NCBI RefSeq assembly: GCF_030704535.1
Contig: NC_081821.1
Coordinates: 6,153,001-6,217,000 of the forward strand
Length of the DNA: 64,000 nt
Direction: 5' to 3'
Source: Vitis vinifera
Taxonomy: Eukaryota; Streptophyta; Magnoliopsida; Vitales; Vitaceae
A program made the position numbers and the translations under genes. Below, one piece after another: positions 54,343 through 64,000 of this stretch. How positions within the stretch are numbered: position 1 is the first letter of the stretch; every line of letters begins with the position of its first letter. The notes below the pieces were generated by a model. The model saw only the letters and a program-made list of their open reading frames with translations, was not told the DNA's origin and searched no databases.

Positions 54343-57300
54343 TTTTCACAATAACCATTTTGATGGTAATTGCCTTCTAAAATTGTCACTCTTTGATTGT
54401 CTTTATTTTATCACATTGCAGGTCACCTAGGAGATTATGCATCAAAAAGAAAAAAACAAATAGTTTCATGAAAGTTCTGTCAAATACTAATCTACATGAT
54501 ATGGCACTAACCTAGGTCCCTGACAAACTGGCCTTATTCTTTCACATTTAAGTAGTTGCTATATTGAAACTTATTCATTATGACAAATCCCATTTTACTT
54601 GAGCATCTAGAAATTCATCTCTTGTTGGCTTCTTAACTATATCTGCAATTATCATTTTTAGTTTTATATAGTTTGCACAAGTTTTCTTCCATGGCCTCCC
54701 CTCTCACATTGATGGAATACTTTTAAGTGGAACATATTGTGTTTCTTAGTTGAGGATGAGTGAATTATTTCCCGAATAATAGCTAAGATGTCAACAAATA
54801 GCATGACATGCAGGCTGCAGATGATATCCCTCTTAGCATACACAGGCTCAGTATCTCTAATGTTCCACCTGTACATCTTTCTAGATCGAGTGATTGAATA
54901 TTGTGCTGTATTAGTTATGTTAAGAGATCATTGATAACCTCATAAGCGAGTTTTGGCTCATATTTTAATTCTTGCTTGCTTGAAGAATGAATCTGTCAAT
55001 GAATGCATAATGGATCCATTCTTTTTGTAGCCAGCTTTCTTTTCTGTTGCCCCTTATATTCCAAAGAGTCTTGTTTCTACATTCCAAATGTTTCCTTGAT
55101 TTAAAACTGTGAGCTACTGATCTCTCTTTCTCTCTGTCCCTTTTTTTTGGTTCTAGTGATTTTCCTTTCCTTTTCTTTTTTTTTTTTTAAAAAAAAGATC
55201 TTCACATTAGGATATGTAGATATGATTCTCCCATGCTGGAAAAAGACACTGAAACCCAGACTTTGAAGTTTAGTGGGGCTCCTGGTTCTCACATTGTTTT
55301 CTCCTCAAGATAATATGTTCCTTCAAATGCTTTTATTTTGATGTTCTTTATTTCAGTAACAAATATAAGGATTAGCTATCACAATTCACAACCTCAAGAA
55401 ATTCAAACATACTTGCTCAGTGACAAATACAAGAACAATGATGATCTTAGGTGAACTGACTTGTGTTCAGAAGGTAGAGAATACTAAAATGGGGAACTGC
55501 ATTTAGCCATTTGTATTTATCATGTGTTGTCCCATGGTTTAATTTTGTTTTCCATATCGTTTTAAGGTGAAAATTGGTCATTATAGAAAGCACAATCCTG
55601 ACACCATAATACACACTGCAATCTATTTCTATCAGATGACCATAAGCATCCAATGCTGCAAATTGAGGATGATTTCAGAAAGAAAAAATAGAACTTGGGA
55701 GCAGAACAATACAATGCTAATTTATCTGTGGCTGGCAAAAGTTGATGATATATGGTCCATGTAACCACAACCAATTGATGTGCAGGCAAAGTAGCATTAA
55801 GATCGAGCAACCGGGTATGTCCCCAGAAACATTTTTCACCTGCAAACCATCCAAACATCTAAGTTTAGCAGTAACTGATTGATGATAGACATGGGGATAG
55901 CGCTTCAAGGTAATATTTGATATGCCTGCTTTGTGTTTGATAGTTAAAAATGCTCTTGTGCTTGATTGATGTTCCTTTACATTATTACAAGGGCGCCAGC
56001 AGATTGTTGCAAGGTCGGGGAAGGCAGAAAGGGAGGCACATACAAGTGTACAACTTCATAGCGATTGGGGTAAAACCTCAGAACCTCAGAGAGTGAATAT
56101 TAGTTGCTGCTTCTATTGGAACTGTTGCTTCTTGTATGAATCCAAATTTTGAGTTATATTAATCATTAAAATTTCTCCCACAAGTTGAGACTATATGCTC
56201 AGTTTTATGCTTGCAAGCGCCCAATCTTCCATGAATCCAACAGGTTCCACTGAATCTACTGGTCATAAATATTGTGGGCCTGTTACCTATCATGGGATAT
56301 GAAAATCCTATTCCAATTTTCTTTTTGATAAATCAATTTAATGACTATGACTTAATGCTTCGACTTAAGTTATTAAATAAATTACGCATGTTTAATAAAA
56401 TAATTTAATATTACAACTTAAAATAAAAAAATAACTTTTAGTATTAAATTAAAATAATTAACTTATTCTTAATTACAAATCTTTTTTACATCATGGATAT
56501 TAATGGGAGTATATTTTATAACTATAATTTTATATTCATATTGTCGTAGTTATCTTATGTATCTATAATATTTTAAATGTAAATCTTTAACAAATAAATT
56601 TATTGTTTAAGATTATATTATAAATATGTATGATTGAATAAATTTTGACTATGTTTGGTTTTTAAAAAAAATGAGGAAAAGAAAAAAAAAGAAAAACAAA
56701 TGAAGGAAAATAAAAGTAACATATTTAAAACTAATAAGTTATTTTTACATATTTTTTCAAACTCATTTTATTTGTTTTTCTCATTTATTGTAAATACTAA
56801 ATAATTTTAAAATATATAAATTTTTAATTAATTTTAATTCTATTTGATTTTCTTTTCTTAATATTTTCCAAAACCAATAACCTCCTAAGCCAATTTTACT
56901 AAATAATCTTAAGGCTTAAAAAAAAATAATAATAATAAGTTTTTTTAAGTCAACAACTTAAAACAATTTAATTTAAAATCAATTTATATGCATTAAGTTT
57001 CATCAAACGTTCTCTCAATGCGATTCATCTCACTCAATCCTTTGACCTTAAAATTAGAGTTCATTTGATAGTGATTTTAGAAAACGCTTTTAAAATTTCT
57101 AATACTTAAAATTTTTTATCACTTCCAGAATCACTCCTAATAAAATAAGAATTTATTTTACAATGATTTTAAAGAACAATCAAAGTTAAGAAAAAAAATT
57201 GAAAAAATTGAAAAATCACTTATATTACTTTTTGGTTTTGAAAGACTATTCTTCCAAATCACTTGGAAAACACTTCCAATGAAAACACTCCAAGGGAGAA

Positions 57301-58138
57301 ACATTGTCATAGACACTCTAAATGTTAGGGCAAAGAACAAGGAACTTGGCCTGCTTACCAACACGGTTATATCTCAGTATCATATCATATATCAAATAAA
57401 ACAGATGGGATCATGATCATTGTCTAACTGCCTTCTCATGGCCACTTTGGCAACAACATTAGGCTAAACAGATCGAATAAAAGGCATGGCCACCGAGATT
57501 TTGTGCAGTCAAAAACCATGAAAACTCTCTCCTAATCAAAACACTCTTAACTGTATAAACATAATGGCAGATAAAATTACTGCATGCAATCAATTCGTAA
57601 TTTTCATTTCAAGCACTTATCACCAGCTGAAGACAGCATGAATAGGTTTTTTTCTGCAGGAGTAAATGAGTATGCCGGACTAAGGAACTTCAATACATAA
57701 TTAGATGACCTAGTCAATTAAATTTAAATTCAACAACCAAAATGCTGAGTCTAAATATACAAAGAAAAAGAAGTTGACCAAGAGAAAAATACTCAATCAG
57801 TGGATCCCACTTTAATTTGACAAAATGTGAGAAAAAGATGAAGAGACAACCACCACAGGTTTGTTTGCCCAAGGATAACACAAAAAATATCCAGTTGCTG
57901 TTCCCCTCAATCTCTAGAATACAGTATCAAAACCTGCCAAAAACTTCTGCATTTGATTCCTGAAACTTGCTTGGATGCAGCAGTAGGTTGATTCCAAACA
58001 AAAGAATGATGATAATAGATAATATTAACCTTCGTTCTCTCCCTCAATTAAAACACGAAAATTGTTCTTTTTCTAAGACACATCTACAAAAACACAACAT
58101 GAAATAAGAATAATCGATTCGTGGTAAGTTCATGGAGA
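54343..58138. other. spacer between the MYOB-type and PP2A genes
   Basis: 3' UTR of the MYOB-type gene, then DNA with no supported gene. About 56330-57010 is an AT-rich repeat related to 2557-3260, and 57055-57147 is a small inverted-repeat element. About 57400-58138 may be the PP2A 3' UTR and flank. Confidence 0.45.
57055..57147. mobile_element. small inverted-repeat element (MITE-like)
   Basis: Starts AGAGTTCATTTGATAGTGAT and ends with AGAATCACTCCTAATAAA, an imperfect reverse of the start. It has the family centre TTTCTAATACTTAAAATTTTT. Third member of the family at 30.5 and 51.5 kb. Confidence 0.55.
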
Positions 58139-61321
<3,183 letters not shown>

Positions 61322-61472
61322 CCTTCGCTTCCCTCACGAATCTTATCCGTACACCCGGATCGCCGGAATGAGAGCTGTACTCGCCGGAAAAGTATTATAT
61401 CCCGGTCATAATGACCGGAGGTGGAGAGGTACTAAGATAAGATTTGGGATATTGGAGTTATAGCAAGAGGGC

Positions 61473-61499
61473 TAGGGTTAGGGTTAAAGTTAGGGTTTT
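61473..61499 (-). promoter_or_regulatory. telo-box repeats upstream of PP2A
   Basis: On the - strand the sequence reads AAAACCCTAAC then AACCCTAACCCTAG, i.e. three AACCCTA units, about 155-180 bp upstream of the ATG. Telo boxes are common near the start sites of plant housekeeping and growth genes. Confidence 0.6.
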
Positions 61500-61599
61500 G
61501 AGAAGGAAATTGGAGAAGAGCAAATCAAGAACAACAGAAACGGAGATTTGGTTTTGAAAGCAGGGAAGAGGCTCTAGAGAGAGCCATGATTGTTATGAA

Positions 61600-62350
61600 A
61601 TTTAGGCTTAATTGCAGTTCTGGTCCCTGTTCTTTTATCTATTTATATATTGGTCCTCGGTGTTTTTGTGGTTTTTGATTTTCTCCTTCAAACGTGGCAT
61701 ATCATATTAATATCATATGTAAGTCCGAAAGAAATGAGTCATTTGAAATTCAGAAACCATTTATTGGATGTATGAAAATAAATATATGAAATCATATACA
61801 AATTATATATATACATTTTTATGTCTTATATCTAATGTAGATATTAAAACATGTATTAAACGAGAATAAACGAAACGCTCACCTTAATTAATGTCGTGGA
61901 AAGCCATTTTCCTGCTCCACTACTTCCAAGACAAAGCTCAGTCTGTGATGGTATGTGAATCTGGGTTTAATGAGCTCTTCCATTTCCTACATCCAAGATT
62001 CAGTCTAAATGTGTTGTGCGTGCCCTCTCCATCCCAAAGAAGAAGAAGTAGAGAGATGGAGTAAGAAATCTTTCTCTTTTCATTTATATATATATAAATA
62101 TCACGCATTACACATATTATTTGGACCACTTGACTTAATAAACCAGTCAAGTAAATTAAGGTGAGCTCATAAAAAATCAAATAACAATATGTGTCTAACC
62201 CCATTATGGACTACAATGCAAAAATAAAATAACATTGATTTATGGCATTATTACATTGATTATGTAAGTCCACACATAAAAAATTCCAAAAATTCTCTCA
62301 TTTGTTTTAATGTCTACATGTGATACTATATTGTTTAAATTTTCATCAAT
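61600..62350. other. spacer, right part probably a copia-type LTR
   Basis: AT-rich DNA after the PP2A promoter. The stretch ending in TTTTCATCA at about 62347, just before a primer-binding site, is probably an LTR, but its left end could not be fixed because the second LTR is outside the window. Confidence 0.4.
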
Positions 62351-64000
62351 TGGTATCAGAGCACAACATGAATGACATTTGAGCTGCATATTTGGGTTAT
62401 TCTAGGTTTCCCGTTTTCTGGTTTTGGAAGCCATTTTTTTTTTGGAGTTTTTTTTTTTTTTTTGGAGTTTGGCGTTGTTTCTCAGTTTTCAAGCCCAATT
62501 GATGTTGGAGACTTGTAGAGAATATTGTTTGGAGCAAAACCCATCCTTTTTGGTTTTTGGAGCTTATTTGATGGAATTTCAGAAATTAAGGCTTATTTTG
62601 GTTTTCCTTTTATGTGTTTTTTGTGCAATTTTTGGGTTTAGATTGAAAGATTGATGTTTGAGGGTGGAAACCTAAGTGTTTTCGTCGGAAAATGCACAAA
62701 ATTTTGGCCAAAAAAAAAAAATCTTTAGAAGAACTAGAACCAGGTCGTGTTCTGGGGGAGAAGATGAGATGATGTCATCATGACATCATTAAAAAAAACT
62801 TTTTTTTTTTTTTTTGGTTTTGGTTGTCTTGGTATTCTTGGAATGATTATGCATATTCTTGGAATTATTATGCATTTTTTAAATTTGGTTTTATTGGGAC
62901 AATTATTATTATTATTGTTCTTTATGGTATAATTTTTTATCTTATACCAATAATGTTGTCTTAGGCCATTTTTGTTAAATATTTAAATTTATTATGGCAA
63001 TGAAGAACACTTGTTTGATTGTCTATCGCAATTCCAAGTGTGTCAAGTTATGCAAATTAAATATTTGAGTTTATCATGGCAATAATGAACATATATGTGG
63101 TTGCCTATCGTAATCCTATATGTGTCAAATTGTCTTTATTGAGATATTTTATCTCCCACTTTTGGTTGCTTTATTATTGTGATTACTAAGGTCCATGTGA
63201 GTATTGTAATTGTCCTATCGATGATTATAATATTTGGTAGGATGCTTAGATTGGTGAAGAAAATTAATTATATATTATGAATCGTAATAATTTTCTTTTG
63301 TCATTTCGGTAATAAAATTAGTGCATCTTGGTTGTGATATTTAATAAGTTGTTCTTACCATTGTGGAATTTCAAATTTCCAATCTATTGCTAAATTGAAA
63401 AATTCTGGAAACTAGCAAAGAACATGATATTGTAGTAACATGCATATTGTTTAATTTTGCTATTTTTCAACTACTAGCAATCCTGGAATTACTCTGCAAT
63501 TATCTGCCATCAAACCCCTTACTGGAAATAATTTTGAGGAATGATATGAGTTTTTCAATGTGCATATGACTTTACACAATTTAGATTTGGCTTTGAGAGT
63601 TGATGAGCCAAGAAAGCTCACTGATGTGAGCTCTGTTGATAAAAGATCCTTTTATGAGATATGGGAGCACTCCAATAGGAGTTGTTTGATGGTGATGAAG
63701 TATACTATGGATAAATCTATTAAAGAATGTGTCCCAAAGACGGAAATGACCAAAGACTTTTTGGAATATGTGAAGGCCAATTATACCAAGATTGATAAGG
63801 CAGAAATGGAAACTTATTTGAAGCTTCTCACAACCACTATGTATGATGGAGTAAGTGGGGTTAGAGATCACATCATCAAGCTAAAACACTACTTCAACAG
63901 GGCAAATGAGATGAAAGTGGAGTTGAGTGAGAGATTCTTGAAATGGTTGATACTTGAGTCTCTTCCTATTTCCTTTGATGCAATGAAGTTGACTTATAAT
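62347..64000 (+). mobile_element. Ty1/copia-type LTR element, left part, runs off the window
   Basis: A primer-binding site TGGTATCAGAGC lies at 62351-62362, then a long T-rich leader. From about 63490 a gag-type reading includes FFNVHMTLHNLDLALRVDEP, YEIWEHSNRSCLMVMK, FLEYVKANYTKIDKAEMETY and LILESLPISFDAMKLTYN, typical of copia gag. The element continues beyond 64000. A decayed reading start suggests a broken fossil, but its state cannot be judged from this part. Age is unknown because only one LTR end is visible. Confidence 0.82.

Overview
This window looks like nuclear DNA of a dicot plant. The genes are intron-rich, the spacers are AT-rich, and L1-type LINEs and Ty1/copia-type LTR elements are present. 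The overall style (long AT-rich introns, Ninja/AFP, MYOB and PP2Ac genes of ordinary dicot type) fits a woody dicot such as grapevine. That species guess is inference; nothing was searched.

Layout. 1-2.2 kb: last exon of a small TOM5-like mitochondrial import receptor gene (+). 3.6-8 kb: a two-exon gene of unknown function (+, 432 aa) with two ABRE-like boxes upstream. 9-13.4 kb: a Ninja/AFP-family gene (+, 427 aa) with a G-box/ABRE cluster and TATA box, a proline-rich insertion, a decayed minisatellite in its intron and a possible stop-carrying cassette exon. 13.4-29.7 kb: a transposon-rich stretch. It holds an old LTR-element trace, a decayed + strand LINE split by a small young copia-type element with a perfect 5-bp target duplication, a near full-length - strand L1 LINE (about 5.7 kb), a pair of older duplicated non-coding segments on either side of that LINE, and two decayed copies of the Ninja/AFP C-terminal exon.

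31-51 kb: a gene cluster made by duplication. Three intronless RING-H2 genes lie at 31.3, 34.4 and 42.4 kb. The last two sit at the left ends of two copies of a segment that also carries a NOL9/Grc3-type RNA 5'-kinase gene. The right-hand NOL9 copy is intact (nine exons, 378 aa). The left-hand copy is dead: its promoter and start codon were deleted, 259 bp around exon 4 are inverted, and its 3' end is replaced by an exon from another, unrecognised gene.

52-54.4 kb: a MYOB-type myosin-binding/GTD-binding protein gene (+). 58.1-61.3 kb: a complete six-exon PP2A catalytic subunit gene (-, 306 aa) with telo-box repeats upstream and a 133-bp LINE tail in one intron. 62.3 kb to the end: the left part of a copia-type element running out of the window.

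The host genes are unrelated housekeeping and signalling genes, not a pathway cluster. One weak theme is stress and ABA signalling (the Ninja/AFP gene with ABREs, and PP2A). I found no novel biological system. The most informative part is the RING/NOL9 duplication and the stepwise death of one copy.
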